A DNA stretch of 64,000 nt from an uncultured Arenicella sp. (GTDB taxonomy: Bacteria; Pseudomonadota; Gammaproteobacteria; Arenicellales; Arenicellaceae). The number at the start of each line of letters is the position of its first letter. The first letter of the stretch is position 1. The notes beneath the pieces were generated by a model that searched no databases, had not been told where the DNA came from, and saw only the letters and a program-made list of their open reading frames with translations. This document shows, one piece after another, positions 27,427 through 37,243 of the stretch. A program made the position numbers and the translations under genes. Location of the stretch: NCBI GenBank assembly GCA_947499305.1, contig CANMNN010000005.1, forward strand, positions 1 to 64,000. Reading direction: 5' to 3'.

Positions 27427-27927
27427 TTATCCGCGTATTTTTTCAAGCAGTGACGTAGTCGACCGTTGATATTTAAACTCGAGTGAATGCACTTCGCCTC
27501 CGTTGTCCGCCACCTCGGCCCCTCCTACAATATCGACGATTTTCCAATCGCCGCCTTTGACTAGATGATCGGGCATGATCGCTTTGATAACCTTCAAAGG
27601 TGTATCTTCGTGAAAGCATATTACTGCGTCGACACACGCGAGGCTGGCAAGAACCGACATTCGGTCTTCTAGCGCGTTGATGGGGCGGTCACTACCCTTG
27701 TTTTGACGACGGACTGACTCGTCGGTGTTGACGCCGACAACCAAGGATGCCCCAAGATTTCGCGCCTGCTCTAGATAGGTTGTGTGACCTCGATGCAAAA
27801 TATCAAAGCATCCGTTGGTGAACACAACCGGTTTTGCTAGGCTCGCGAGTTTTTCTGGTAGCTCGGCGATGCTTATGGCTGGATCGACGACTTTAGATTG
27901 AGTGTCGAGTAAGCGGTCTGATGACAT
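27427..27927 (-). CDS. rfaE2: D-glycero-beta-D-manno-heptose 1-phosphate adenylyltransferase
   Basis: 166 residues: the C-terminal half of E. coli HldE as a separate protein. It charges heptose-1-phosphate with AMP for LPS core synthesis. The nucleotidyltransferase loop is [20 protein letters not shown] (HxGH within HRGH), followed by [20 protein letters not shown], and [13 protein letters not shown] at the end. It lies three bases after dolP. The kinase half is not in this window. Confidence 0.93.
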   Translation of the reverse strand: MSSDRLLDTQSKVVDPAISIAELPEKLASLAKPVVFTNGCFDILHRGHTTYLEQARNLGASLVVGVNTDESVRRQNKGSDRPINALEDRMSVLASLACVDAVICFHEDTPLKVIKAIMPDHLVKGGDWKIVDIVGGAEVADNGGEVHSLEFKYQRSTTSLLEKIRG

Positions 27928-27930
27928 AGT

Positions 27931-28560
27931 CTAGCTCTTTTCCTGATATTCAAACACTTTAACTACCCGTTTTACACCGCGTACGGTTTGAGTAAGTTCG
28001 GTTGCTCTCTCGGCTTCATCGCGGGTAACAATGCCCATTAAATAGACACTTCCACGGGTTGTGACGACTTTAACCCTGTTTGCTTTTAAACCAGTCTTGA
28101 GCACTAAGCGGCTTTTTACCTTGCTGGTGATCCAAGCATCATTAGTTCTAGCCCATAATTTTGTTTTGCCGGTTATGGTTGTCTCGTCGACAACTTGGCG
28201 GACGCCCTTGATAGATCTAAGGCGATTGACTAATTCAGGCTTGACCAGCTCGTCGTCAATTTCGCCTGTTAGCAACAGTATTCCATTCCAAGATTGAGTT
28301 TTTACGTGAGCAGCCTTACGGAACTTGGAGTTGGAGACCAAAATGTTTCGTGATGTAACTTCAATTGCACTATCGTCAATATATTCACCGACCGTTCGCC
28401 GATCATGAATAATATCCACAGTGGCAATTGCAACAGTTGCCACCAGTGCCGTAACGCATCCGCTGAGCAGAATAGCGAAAATCAGACTTACGGCGCTCAA
28501 TTTGAGCTTTTTTTGTCTAGATCGTTGAAATGAAAACCAGTGTAGTGAAAGCTGACTCAT
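27931..28560 (-). CDS. dolP: BON-domain outer membrane lipoprotein
   Basis: 209 residues from the ATG at 28560, chosen because GGAG precedes it; the longer frame to 28641 has no such support. A long basic lead precedes the hydrophobic segment and lipobox LLSGC. Two BON domains follow (around QSWNGILLLTGEIDDELVKP and VKVVTTRGSVYLMGIVTRDE), the pattern of E. coli DolP/YraP, an outer membrane integrity factor. Between the SIS gene and rfaE2. Confidence 0.9.
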   Translation of the reverse strand: MSQLSLHWFSFQRSRQKKLKLSAVSLIFAILLSGCVTALVATVAIATVDIIHDRRTVGEYIDDSAIEVTSRNILVSNSKFRKAAHVKTQSWNGILLLTGEIDDELVKPELVNRLRSIKGVRQVVDETTITGKTKLWARTNDAWITSKVKSRLVLKTGLKANRVKVVTTRGSVYLMGIVTRDEAERATELTQTVRGVKRVVKVFEYQEKS

Positions 28561-28659
28561 GTTGACTCCAGGTGCCGTGAAATTATTGCTACTAGCTAAA
28601 TTAGCGTGTTTGAACTTTCTTATACATAGAATGCTGAACACACTATTGCTGAGATACGA

Positions 28660-29232
28660 CTAATCTAAAATATAGCTATCGATAAGCTCACAAATGCAGT
28701 GAATCACAAGGCCATGTACTTCTTGTATGCGTGCGGTCACATCGCCCTTAACAATCAGATTAAGGTCGTCAGGGTTTAGTGACTGGTTTAATTTTCCGCC
28801 ACTTTTGCCGTTCAACGCAATGACAGTAACCGATTTGTCATGTGCTACTTCAACGGCTTTAATGATGTTCGCTGAATTGCCCGAGGTCGTAATCACCATC
28901 AAACAATCTTCAGGTCGACCAAGTGCGCTTACTTGCTTAGAGAAGACCTCGCTATAGTCATAATCATTACCGATAGAGGTTATTGTCGAACCGTCAGCGG
29001 TGAGGGTTATGCCTGGGAGCTCTCTGCGCTCGCGTTTATAGCGATTCAGTAACTCAGATGATAAGTGCTGTGCGTCAGCGGCCGACCCGCCATTACCACA
29101 AATCATTAGTTTGCCACCGGCTTCGAAGCTAGCAAAAATCGTTTTAGCTATTTTTTCGATTTGAGGCTCTAAGAATTGATTGTCCAGAATGCTTGCAGCA
29201 CTGGCTTGAAAATGGTCAGAAATAATAGACAT
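28660..29232 (-). CDS. gmhA: SIS-domain protein: phosphoheptose isomerase or DiaA
   Basis: 190 residues, single SIS domain. GGKLMICGNGGSAADAQHLS binds the sugar phosphate. In E. coli this place belongs to DiaA, a DnaA-binding protein. Here SSELLNRYKRERRELPGI keeps the catalytic glutamate of GmhA, and RIQEVHGLVIHCICELID keeps its catalytic histidine; TTSGNSANIIKA is also GmhA-like. With rfaE2 two genes downstream I favour sedoheptulose-7-phosphate isomerase for LPS heptose. DiaA remains possible. Confidence 0.75.
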   Translation of the reverse strand: MSIISDHFQASAASILDNQFLEPQIEKIAKTIFASFEAGGKLMICGNGGSAADAQHLSSELLNRYKRERRELPGITLTADGSTITSIGNDYDYSEVFSKQVSALGRPEDCLMVITTSGNSANIIKAVEVAHDKSVTVIALNGKSGGKLNQSLNPDDLNLIVKGDVTARIQEVHGLVIHCICELIDSYILD

Positions 29233-29285
29233 TTTGGTTCTTCTCTTGATTGAGTGGCTAAAGGGTTATGAAGGCTTCAAAGAGC

Positions 29286-29627
29286 CTAAAAGGCGTTAGC
29301 AATCCACTCGTAGTCTGGTTTGTTGAGGTTTCCGTTGACGCAAAGTATATCAAATCGACACGCGCAGTCGTTGCTTTTACGCTTTACTAAATAATACTCA
29401 GCGGCTCGTCTTAATTTGGCTTGCTTGAATTGATCGATGCTTTCTAAGGCACCACCAAATTGCAGCGACGCTCGGTATCGCACTTCTACAAATACAATGT
29501 AGTCTTTGTCGCGCATGATTAGATCAATCTCACCGTAGCGACAGTTAAAGTTGCGTTCCTCCAGCGTGAAGCTTTTGGCTTGCAGGTAATGGAGTGCTAA
29601 GTCTTCAGCGTGATCCCCGCAAGCCAT
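29286..29627 (-). CDS. yraN: UPF0102 (YraN) nuclease-fold protein
   Basis: 113 residues if started at ATG 29627 (MACGDHAEDLALHYL), which matches where the family begins. The restriction-endonuclease-like core has ERNFNCRYGEIDLIMRDKDY and FVEVRYRASLQFGGALESID with its E...ExR pattern. The frame stays open back to an ATG at 29741, deep inside lpoA. The chosen start overlaps lpoA by 23 bases. Function unresolved. Confidence 0.85.
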   Translation of the reverse strand: MACGDHAEDLALHYLQAKSFTLEERNFNCRYGEIDLIMRDKDYIVFVEVRYRASLQFGGALESIDQFKQAKLRRAAEYYLVKRKSNDCACRFDILCVNGNLNKPDYEWIANAF

Positions 29628-31833
29628 CTTCGATGTCTTCTTGCTGCGAGCTGTTCTCTGGGGCTTGTTGTTGGCGGTATTGTTGTTGCAGGCGACTCCC
29701 GCTACTTTTATCCCAAGTTTGCGAATTATAGGTCGAATCACTGTAAGTTCCTTTTACATTTCGAGTATTGTTTAGAGTGTTATTAGGCGCGGGCAAAAGG
29801 TTTATGTCAAGACCAAGTGTTTCCTGCGCACTAACCTCTCCATTGGTGAAAGTGGCCCAAATAGGTTGGTATACCGTTTCTCCTGATGTACTAATACTCA
29901 CTTGACCTGTTTTGCCATTGATCGCCAGTTGTTTGTTTCGACGCAATTGATCGAAGCTGGCCGCAACGCTATATGAATCAGCACCTAGCGCGAAGAGCAT
30001 GTTCAATTTGCCAGCATATTTGGCTATTTGTGCTGATTGCACTACCCATGGCATTACAGGGAAGCGAGTATTGTTCAAATCGAAGTTTTCGATTTTATCT
30101 TGTCTCCCATCGAAAATATCAGAAGTGGCATAGACAGGAACCTTTGATCCGCTAAAAAAGTTGACCTGTGGCCGTATCAAGCGCCCAGCCTTCGTGTCTG
30201 CAATCATCAGTACGAAGTCTATGTCGGCGCGCTGATACGCAGTGAATTTAGGTTTGAAACCTAATGTTCGACTTATAGCCTTGTGGCGATACTCACTCTG
30301 GTTGACCGCAAACAGCTGCTTTAACTCCGTAGTGTGATCATATTGCGCAGGAGAATAGCTGACCATTTTACTGATTTTACCGCCAAGGTTTTGCCATTTT
30401 TGAGTAAACGCCGCGACCGTTCGCTGGCTCGAGCGAGATTCATTGACGAGCAATCCGGCACTTAAATGCCCATCTTTCCAGGCTCTTTCGGCTATACGCG
30501 CGCCTTCCATTTCCGGGCTCATTGTGAAACGCGAAGTACTTGCGTTTAATGGCGTGTCTCCCCCGAGTAAAAGAGTATTGGGCCGTGACTGGTAGCTTGA
30601 CGTGCCGCTGTCGCCGTAGGCGTCATATGAATATCGACTAATTTGATTGGCGTAGTCTTTGCCCAAGGGGCCTATAATAAAATCTGCACCTGATTGCACT
30701 GCTGAAGCGTAATATTGTCCGGCTAAGTTAGGGTTGTCGCCAATATCATAAAACTGTAGCTGAGGTCTAAATGGCGACTGGTTTGCAGCGTGTTGGTATT
30801 CTATGCCGTCTTTAAGTGCGTTTGCTGCACTTTCAAACTTAGATGTGATCGGCAGTAATATCGCGATATTTCGAGGAGAATTGGCTGTCCAATTATTTAC
30901 CAAGGTTTGTTTAGTCTGCTCGCTAGGAGCTTCCTGCCAGCGATTAAACTGCTGCGGTGCAAGCGCAACCTTTGCTCGCTCTGCGTTTAGACTCTGTTCA
31001 AACCGGTTTCTAACCAAAGCATTTTCGCTGCTTTGAAAGATCTCTTGTCGTTGCTCAACCGGTAATGCACTAATTAACTGCCAAATGTAGCGAGTTGTTT
31101 CGCTACGCGCAGCGCCCACCAGCGAGCCCTCGCGAGCTATAAGAGCTGCCACCGCGCTGTCGAAGTCGCCCAATGCCTGATGGCTAAATGAGCTCAGTAA
31201 TAACGCATCAACTTGTTGTGTGCTCAGCTGAATGCGATCAGGAACCTGAGGAAGAGCTGTGGACGCTAATTCTGTGCTCAAGTCATTGTTTGCTTGCTCG
31301 GCTAACGAGTCCACGTTTTCTGGTGGCATTTCATCGGCGGATAATGCGGGTAAGGTGAGCGGTTCTAATATTTGCAATGCCAGGCTGTGCTCACCTTTTG
31401 AATAAGCGACATACGCATCTATGATTGCTAAACGGTCTGCTTGAACAGGATCGAGTAAGCTCGCGTTTAATGGCGCGATTGTATCAGCAGCTGTGCCATA
31501 ATTTGAGGCTTGAATGTAATACTCTGCGGCGCTGAGACTCGCATTGATTCGTGCGTTTGGATCTGTTTGAGTTTGCGCTTGCTGAGTATAGAATTGTGCG
31601 CGATTTGATTTGAGTTCCTCAACAACCAAGGCATCGTCATCAAAACGGTTTTCCAGTGGTGTTTGTGGTTCGCCTATTTCTTGGCTCCCAACCGTGATCG
31701 GATCTTCAACGATAATGTCGCGCGCTTCAACGTCTGCACTATAGGGTGCTGGCCCAGACGCACAACTGCTTAGAAGAGCGAGGCTTAAGCAGGTGCTTAA
31801 GAGTTTCATACGGCTATTTAATTCTGGATGCAT
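29605..31833 (-). CDS. lpoA: Outer membrane lipoprotein activator of PBP1A
   Basis: 742 residues (E. coli about 680). The N-terminal lipobox is in LLSTCLSLALLSSCASGPAP. A TPR-like helical region follows, then a periplasmic-binding-protein-like domain starting around PRNIAILLPITSKFESAANA and including ADFIIGPLGKDYANQISRYS. In E. coli it stimulates PBP1A transpeptidation. An in-frame ATG at 31809 gives a shorter, cleaner signal peptide. First gene of the minus-strand operon, divergent from rsmI. Confidence 0.9.
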   Translation of the reverse strand: MHPELNSRMKLLSTCLSLALLSSCASGPAPYSADVEARDIIVEDPITVGSQEIGEPQTPLENRFDDDALVVEELKSNRAQFYTQQAQTQTDPNARINASLSAAEYYIQASNYGTAADTIAPLNASLLDPVQADRLAIIDAYVAYSKGEHSLALQILEPLTLPALSADEMPPENVDSLAEQANNDLSTELASTALPQVPDRIQLSTQQVDALLLSSFSHQALGDFDSAVAALIAREGSLVGAARSETTRYIWQLISALPVEQRQEIFQSSENALVRNRFEQSLNAERAKVALAPQQFNRWQEAPSEQTKQTLVNNWTANSPRNIAILLPITSKFESAANALKDGIEYQHAANQSPFRPQLQFYDIGDNPNLAGQYYASAVQSGADFIIGPLGKDYANQISRYSYDAYGDSGTSSYQSRPNTLLLGGDTPLNASTSRFTMSPEMEGARIAERAWKDGHLSAGLLVNESRSSQRTVAAFTQKWQNLGGKISKMVSYSPAQYDHTTELKQLFAVNQSEYRHKAISRTLGFKPKFTAYQRADIDFVLMIADTKAGRLIRPQVNFFSGSKVPVYATSDIFDGRQDKIENFDLNNTRFPVMPWVVQSAQIAKYAGKLNMLFALGADSYSVAASFDQLRRNKQLAINGKTGQVSISTSGETVYQPIWATFTNGEVSAQETLGLDINLLPAPNNTLNNTRNVKGTYSDSTYNSQTWDKSSGSRLQQQYRQQQAPENSSQQEDIEDGLRGSR

Positions 31834-31880
31834 TTTGCGAGTATTCCGATTATTCTGGGCAGCCTTTCAGCGATGTAGCG

Positions 31881-31910
31881 AGTATACCGAGTGAGCCACT
31901 CCAATAGCAA
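31881..31910 (-). promoter_or_regulatory. Promoter of the lpoA operon
   Basis: On the minus strand TTGCTA (31910-31905) and TATACT (31886-31881) are 18 bases apart, 48 bases upstream of the lpoA ATG. The -35 lies inside the first codons of rsmI. Confidence 0.45.
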
Positions 31911-32772
31911 AAACCATGAACAACACAAAAATGCTGAATTAGGCCAGCTAATGGTGGTTGCAACGCCTATTGGTAATCTTGGTGATATTACTCAGAGAGC
32001 CTTGCAAGTACTTGCATCTGTGGATTTTATCCTGGCCGAGGACACTAGGCACAGTAAACGATTGTTAAACCATTACGGCATTGGTACAAAATTACGCTCT
32101 TGTCACGAACATAATGAAGAATCGCAAATTGAATGGGTGAAAGCGCAATTGGACTCGGGTCTTGACCTCGCATTGATAAGTGATGCGGGCACCCCTCTAA
32201 TTAGTGATCCTGGCTTTGTTTTGGTTAGGGCCTTACGCGAGCAGGGCTATTCAATCTTAGCCGTGCCAGGTGCTAGCTCGATTATCGCTGCGTTATCTAT
32301 TGCTGGTTTGCCAACCGATGGATTTGTGTTCGATGGGTTTTTGCCGTCAAAAAGCGGCGCTCGAAGATCAGTGTTAGAGAAGTATTTAAATGAGTGTCGA
32401 ACGATTGTATTGCTTGAGTCTTCACATCGAATTAAAGCATGTTTAAATGATCTATTAGACGTGCTTGGACCGGCGCGGCAAATAGCGGTCGCGCGTGAGC
32501 TAACTAAGCGTTTCGAAACAGTCCTCGCAGGCTCAGTTGAATCGCTCGTAAATACTTTTGCCAATGATGATAATCAAACACGTGGCGAGTTTGTGCTAAT
32601 GCTTGCGGGCGTCGAGGCGGTATCGGCAAGCGAGGCCGATATTACGGCCACATTAAAAGTATTATTGCAGGAGTTGCCAGTAAAGCAGGCTGCAGGTATT
32701 GCTGCTAAGTTGAGTGGTCGACGCAAGAATGAGGTTTATAACTTGGCTCTAGATATAAAGAATAGTGATTAA
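31891..32772 (+). CDS. rsmI: 16S rRNA (cytidine1402-2'-O)-methyltransferase
   Basis: 293 residues from a GTG at 31891; an ATG at 31951 would cut before the core, but the family keeps an N-terminal lead ending GQL, so GTG is preferred. The SAM tetrapyrrole-methylase fold is clear: VVATPIGNLGDITQRALQVL, then AEDTRHSKRLLNHYGI and DAGTPLISDPGFVLVRAL. It methylates C1402 of the decoding centre. Its end overlaps dacB by eight bases. Confidence 0.95.
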   Translation: MSHSNSKNHEQHKNAELGQLMVVATPIGNLGDITQRALQVLASVDFILAEDTRHSKRLLNHYGIGTKLRSCHEHNEESQIEWVKAQLDSGLDLALISDAGTPLISDPGFVLVRALREQGYSILAVPGASSIIAALSIAGLPTDGFVFDGFLPSKSGARRSVLEKYLNECRTIVLLESSHRIKACLNDLLDVLGPARQIAVARELTKRFETVLAGSVESLVNTFANDDNQTRGEFVLMLAGVEAVSASEADITATLKVLLQELPVKQAAGIAAKLSGRRKNEVYNLALDIKNSD

Positions 32773-34036
32773 GACTCTGGCATTTAGAAAATTTAAACTG
32801 CTTATCGCAGGCTGCTTTGTCTGTCTGTCTCTGCAGCAGGCCAGTGCATCTAGTTCGAAGGTGTTGACCTCGTTACAGCTTGGTGACAAAGACTCTATAT
32901 TAGTGACATCGAGCAAGGGTATTGTTTTAGGTGAATGGCAAGTTGAAAAGCCTTTGGTGCCAGCATCCCTAAGTAAGTTGGCTACCGCTCATTTAGCGAT
33001 TCAGAAGTGGGGGTTAGATCATTCCTTTTATACTGATTTCTATCTGGTAGAAAACACGCTTTGGATTAAGGGTTATGGTGATCCATATGTGGTTTCAGAG
33101 GAATTTGATCGATTGATACCCAGGCTCGAATCAGCAATGAATGTCATAGGTTTAACGTGGCAAGAGATTGATCAGATAAAGCTAGATAACTCCTATTTTG
33201 ACATAAAGTCGGTGCCGGGTAGAAGCTCTGTCTCGGATCCTTATAATGCACCACTATCGGCTATTTCAGCAAACTTTAATACGGTTAACTTGATTCGAAA
33301 TAAGGGCGTATTAAGGAGTGCCGAAACTCAGACTCCGCTGACGGCCACTGCCAAGCGCGTTGCTAAAACAATGGTTAAACAAAAGGAGAGGGTTAATCTG
33401 AGAAGTTCTCAGAACGCCCAATCTAATTTTGCTGAGTTGCTCATCGCAAAGTCAAAATTTGGACTTCGTAGTTCAAAGGTGGCTCGGGTTCGTACAGATG
33501 CGGTTTTACCTGTTGGCGCGACGTTGCTATATCGGCATGTGAACTCAGCGAGCATTAGTAAGATTTTGCGGGGTACCTTAGAGTTTTCAAACAACTTCAT
33601 GGCGAATCATGTTTTCCTTAAACTGGCAGAAAATGCCGATTCTACGTCAGTTTCCTTTAAATCCGCCAGCGAGTATGCACAGAAGGCTCTAGCTAGGGAG
33701 CTTTCTTGGCGAAATCATAGTTTGATCGAGGGCTCGGGCTTGTCTCGACAAAATAGGCTCAGCGCGAGCCAGATCGATGATTTGTTGGTGGTCCTGGAAC
33801 CAAATAAAACACTGTTTAAGAAGATAAAGGTCAGTGCTGCTGATGTTGATGTGTATGCAAAGACTGGCACGCTTAGTGGGGTTCGCAGCTATGCCGGTTA
33901 TATCGACATAAATGTAAACAATCCAGATAAGCGAAAGAGCTACCGTTTTGTGTTTAATTTTAATCGAACGGTACCATATCGTTATCGAGAAGCGGTGCTT
34001 GAGCAGCTTATTAACGATTTGCGAGCTCTAAAATAA
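32765..34036 (+). CDS. dacB: D-alanyl-D-alanine carboxypeptidase, PBP4 family
   Basis: 423 residues from a GTG at 32765 that overlaps the rsmI end. A signal peptide ends at QQASA. Active-site motifs: SLSK (in VPASLSKLATAHLA), SNN (in EFSNNFMANHV) and KTG (in YAKTGTLSGVRSYAGY). It is about 50 residues shorter than E. coli PBP4. It trims pentapeptides and may cut cross-links in the periplasm. Confidence 0.9.
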   Translation: MIKTLAFRKFKLLIAGCFVCLSLQQASASSSKVLTSLQLGDKDSILVTSSKGIVLGEWQVEKPLVPASLSKLATAHLAIQKWGLDHSFYTDFYLVENTLWIKGYGDPYVVSEEFDRLIPRLESAMNVIGLTWQEIDQIKLDNSYFDIKSVPGRSSVSDPYNAPLSAISANFNTVNLIRNKGVLRSAETQTPLTATAKRVAKTMVKQKERVNLRSSQNAQSNFAELLIAKSKFGLRSSKVARVRTDAVLPVGATLLYRHVNSASISKILRGTLEFSNNFMANHVFLKLAENADSTSVSFKSASEYAQKALARELSWRNHSLIEGSGLSRQNRLSASQIDDLLVVLEPNKTLFKKIKVSAADVDVYAKTGTLSGVRSYAGYIDINVNNPDKRKSYRFVFNFNRTVPYRYREAVLEQLINDLRALK

Positions 34037-34128
34037 AGGCCGACTCCATCAACGAGCTACTTATTAAGGCGGCAAATGCGAATACTATTACCTCAGCAAG
34101 CTTTGATAGCGAGAAACATGGTGACTAA

Positions 34129-35946
34129 ATGAGAGGTGTTGGAAAAGGCTCGCGTAACTCCACAAGCTTGGAGAATGTAGATTGGTCGAGTCTGAAGAAG
34201 TTGGTACCCTATCTTACTGAGTTTAAAGGCCGCATTGCTCTTGCATTGTCTTGTCTTATTGGCGCAAAACTAGCCAGTGTTGGTTTGCCGTTTATTCTGA
34301 AAAATATAGTAGATCAGCTCAACTTGTCTAGCACAGAGCCTGCTGCCGTTGTTTCTACGGTGGTCGTGGTGCCGGTGGCGTTGTTGATCGCATATGGAGT
34401 GGTTCGGTTTTCAAACGTCTTATTCGGTGAGTTACGTGATACATTGTTTGGTCGCGTAACCGAACGAGCAATGCGTCGTGTTGGTCACCGAGTGTTTAGG
34501 CATTTGCACTCTTTGGATTTGGCCTATCATCTGAATCGTAGAACCGGGGGTGTCTCTCGCGACATCGAGCGCGGCGTTACAGGCATCAGCTTTTTAATGC
34601 GTTTTATGGTGTTCAACATCGTGCCTACCTTTATTGAAATCGGCATGATTATGGTTTTACTGGTATGGAATTATTCCGTTTGGTACGCCCTCATAGTGTT
34701 TGTTTCGGTGTTCGCATATGTTGGCTTTTCAATTATCGCAACTGAATGGCGCACCGAAACGATCCGACAAATGAACAGTGCCGAAAGCCAGTCAAGTACT
34801 CGATCTGTCGACAGCTTATTGAATTTCGAAACCGTGAAGTACTTCAATAATGAAGATTATGAAGGTGACCGTTATGACGAGAATCTTGCCGCTTGGGAGT
34901 TGGCGAGGCGTAAGAATCGCTTGACCTTGTTTGGCTTGAATGGTGGTCAATCATTGATTATCTCGGCAGCAGCAACCGCGGCAATGGTTTTAGCAGCGGT
35001 GCATGTTAGCCAAGGGGTGATGACCATCGGCGACTTTGTGTTGATCAACGCACTGATGATGCAAATATTCGTGCCTCTCAACTTTTTGGGTTTTGTTTAC
35101 CGAGAGATGAAAGGCTCTATGGCGAATATTGACGCGATGTTTGCTTTGCTAAACGTTGAGCCTTCAGTAAAAGATAGACCAAACGCTAACGATATCAAGG
35201 TGGATAACGCCTCGATCGAATTTAGGCAAGTTGGCTTTGCCTATCAATCTGAGCGCTCCATTTTAGATAATGTGAGTTTTAAGGTGGCACCTAAGCAAAA
35301 AGTAGCCATTGTTGGTGGAAGCGGCTCGGGTAAGTCAACCATCATGAAGCTCCTGTTTCGGTTTTACGATGTTAGTTCTGGTTCGATTTTGATTGACGGT
35401 CAGGACATCGCAGGTGTGTCCCAAGAAAGCTTGCGGCGGGCGATTAGTGTGGTTCCACAGGATACAGTATTGTTCAATGCCACTATTCTCGAGAACATTC
35501 AATACGGTAATGTAGATGCTAGTAAGCATGAAGTTCAGCAAGCCATTGAAATGGCTTATCTTGACGATTTTATTAACCAGCTTCCTGATGGAGGTGACAC
35601 TCAGGTTGGCGAGCGAGGTCTAAAGCTTTCTGGCGGAGAGAAGCAGCGAGTTTCGATTGCCAGAGCGATACTTAAACAGCCGAAAATAATGGTGTTTGAT
35701 GAGGCGACATCGTCATTGGATAGCCAGGCTGAGCAGCGTATTTTACACGCGATGGAGCGAGTTCGAGGCGATTACACCAGCGTAGTGATCGCGCATCGAT
35801 TATCTACGATTGTCGACGCCGACCTGATTTTAGTGCTTGATAAAGGTGAAATAGCCGAGCAGGGTACGCACCATGCTTTGTTGGAAATAAATGGCTTGTA
35901 CGCGAAGGCTTGGCGTCTACAGCACTCGCAATCGACAGAACACTAG
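34129..35946 (+). CDS. ABC exporter, Atm1/HMT1 type (fused permease-ATPase)
   Basis: 605 residues. Five to six transmembrane segments occupy about residues 30-330, starting ALALSCLIGAKLASVGLPFI. The conserved permease loop RVGHRVFRHLHSLDLAYHLN and the segment VDSLLNFETVKYFNNEDYE are typical of Atm1-type exporters (glutathione-persulfide or metal conjugates). The ATPase has Walker A GGSGSGKST (near residue 396), signature LSGGEKQRVSIARAI, Walker B IMVFDEATSSLD and IAHRLSTI. The cargo is not deducible. Confidence 0.9.
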   Translation: MRGVGKGSRNSTSLENVDWSSLKKLVPYLTEFKGRIALALSCLIGAKLASVGLPFILKNIVDQLNLSSTEPAAVVSTVVVVPVALLIAYGVVRFSNVLFGELRDTLFGRVTERAMRRVGHRVFRHLHSLDLAYHLNRRTGGVSRDIERGVTGISFLMRFMVFNIVPTFIEIGMIMVLLVWNYSVWYALIVFVSVFAYVGFSIIATEWRTETIRQMNSAESQSSTRSVDSLLNFETVKYFNNEDYEGDRYDENLAAWELARRKNRLTLFGLNGGQSLIISAAATAAMVLAAVHVSQGVMTIGDFVLINALMMQIFVPLNFLGFVYREMKGSMANIDAMFALLNVEPSVKDRPNANDIKVDNASIEFRQVGFAYQSERSILDNVSFKVAPKQKVAIVGGSGSGKSTIMKLLFRFYDVSSGSILIDGQDIAGVSQESLRRAISVVPQDTVLFNATILENIQYGNVDASKHEVQQAIEMAYLDDFINQLPDGGDTQVGERGLKLSGGEKQRVSIARAILKQPKIMVFDEATSSLDSQAEQRILHAMERVRGDYTSVVIAHRLSTIVDADLILVLDKGEIAEQGTHHALLEINGLYAKAWRLQHSQSTEH

Positions 35947-36071
35947 CTTTAATCAAGCTGCGATAATTTTCTTTAATGGCCTTGATTAGCGGCAGTCAAG
36001 AAGCAGCTCTGTTAAACTCCATGCTAAGACAAATTGATATCTTTTATGCCACTCTAGAGATTATTCGGATC

Positions 36072-37181
36072 ATGCTGAACCCATCAAAATTTCTGTACTC
36101 GCTTGCTCGTCCCGCGCTATTTTCTCTAGATCCAGAGCGCGCGCACGACCTCACCATGTCAAAGTTGGCACGAGCGTCAAAATCGCCATTTTTATGCTCT
36201 CAGTTAGAGCGCTTCTTTGGTCGAAAAGTGCCAGATTTGCCGGTGACATGTATGGGGCTCGATTTTCGCCACCCTGTGGGATTAGCCGCAGGCCTTGATA
36301 AAGAAGCGCGCGCTTTGCCGGCATTTTCGGCCATGGGCTTCAGTGGCGTTGAGATGGGTACGGTAACGCCTAAGCCACAACCAGGTAACCCTAAGCCTCG
36401 AATGTTTCGATTAGTTGAAGACGAAGCGCTAATTAATCGTATGGGCTTCAATAGTGGTGGTGTCGATGAGTTTTTATCAAACATTCAGAAAACTGATAAA
36501 ACCGCTATCGCGGGGATTAATATTGGTAAAAATGCCGTAACGGCTATTGAGGATGCACACTTTGACTATGTCTCAGCAATGCAGAGGATCTACTCGCAGG
36601 CAGACTACATCGCCGTTAATATCTCCTCGCCGAATACTAAATCTTTGCGAGACTTGCAAAATGAGAGTTTCTTAGATGATTTGCTACTTAAAATTAAAAC
36701 GGCGCAGTTAAAATGTCAGAAGGTTCATGGGCGCTATGTGCCTATTGCTCTGAAGGTTGCCCCTGATCTTGAAATCGATGAAATAGAGACGATTTCAGAG
36801 CTCGTGATTTCACACCAATTCGACGCCGTGATCGCCACTAATACGACTGTTGCTCGGCCAGAATCATTAAAGAGCCAGTATGCAGCAGAGCCTGGCGGTT
36901 TGAGTGGAGCGCCTGTAAAGGAGCAGGCTACCGAGTGTATTCGGCAGTTTTATAAGCTGCTGCAAGGCAGGGTGCAAATTGTGGGTGTTGGTGGCATTAA
37001 AGATGTCGAGGACGCATGGGAGAAACTGCTCGCTGGAGCGGATTATCTGCAAATATACAGTCAATTTATTTATCAAGGCCCGGCTATGATTGAGCAGATC
37101 GTCAAGGGCATAGAAGCTAAGGTGGAGTCTCATGGCTACGCCGATCTAACAACTGCCTTAAACGAGCTTCGAGGCAAATAA
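36072..37181 (+). CDS. pyrD: Dihydroorotate dehydrogenase (quinone), class 2
   Basis: 369 residues from the ATG at 36072, which gives the class-2 N-terminal helix lead MLNPSKFLYSLARPALFSLD; a frame to 35976 adds 32 unlikely residues. HPVGLAAGLDKEARALPAFS and GFSGVEMGTVTPKPQPGNPK bind FMN. The catalytic serine is in the NISSPNTKSLRDLQN loop. It oxidises dihydroorotate at the membrane with quinone as acceptor. It precedes rnpB. Confidence 0.95.
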   Translation: MLNPSKFLYSLARPALFSLDPERAHDLTMSKLARASKSPFLCSQLERFFGRKVPDLPVTCMGLDFRHPVGLAAGLDKEARALPAFSAMGFSGVEMGTVTPKPQPGNPKPRMFRLVEDEALINRMGFNSGGVDEFLSNIQKTDKTAIAGINIGKNAVTAIEDAHFDYVSAMQRIYSQADYIAVNISSPNTKSLRDLQNESFLDDLLLKIKTAQLKCQKVHGRYVPIALKVAPDLEIDEIETISELVISHQFDAVIATNTTVARPESLKSQYAAEPGGLSGAPVKEQATECIRQFYKLLQGRVQIVGVGGIKDVEDAWEKLLAGADYLQIYSQFIYQGPAMIEQIVKGIEAKVESHGYADLTTALNELRGK

Positions 37182-37207
37182 TCTAGGTTCATATAGCGCC
37201 CCAAGCT

Positions 37208-37236
37208 TTGCTATGAGCGCGCTTTTTGAGTAGACT
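37208..37236 (+). promoter_or_regulatory. rnpB promoter
   Basis: TTGCTA (37208-37213) and TAGACT (37231-37236) are 17 bases apart, followed by a GCGCGC discriminator and the RNA start about 8 bases on, as for stable RNA genes. Confidence 0.7.
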
Positions 37237-37243
37237 GCGCGCT

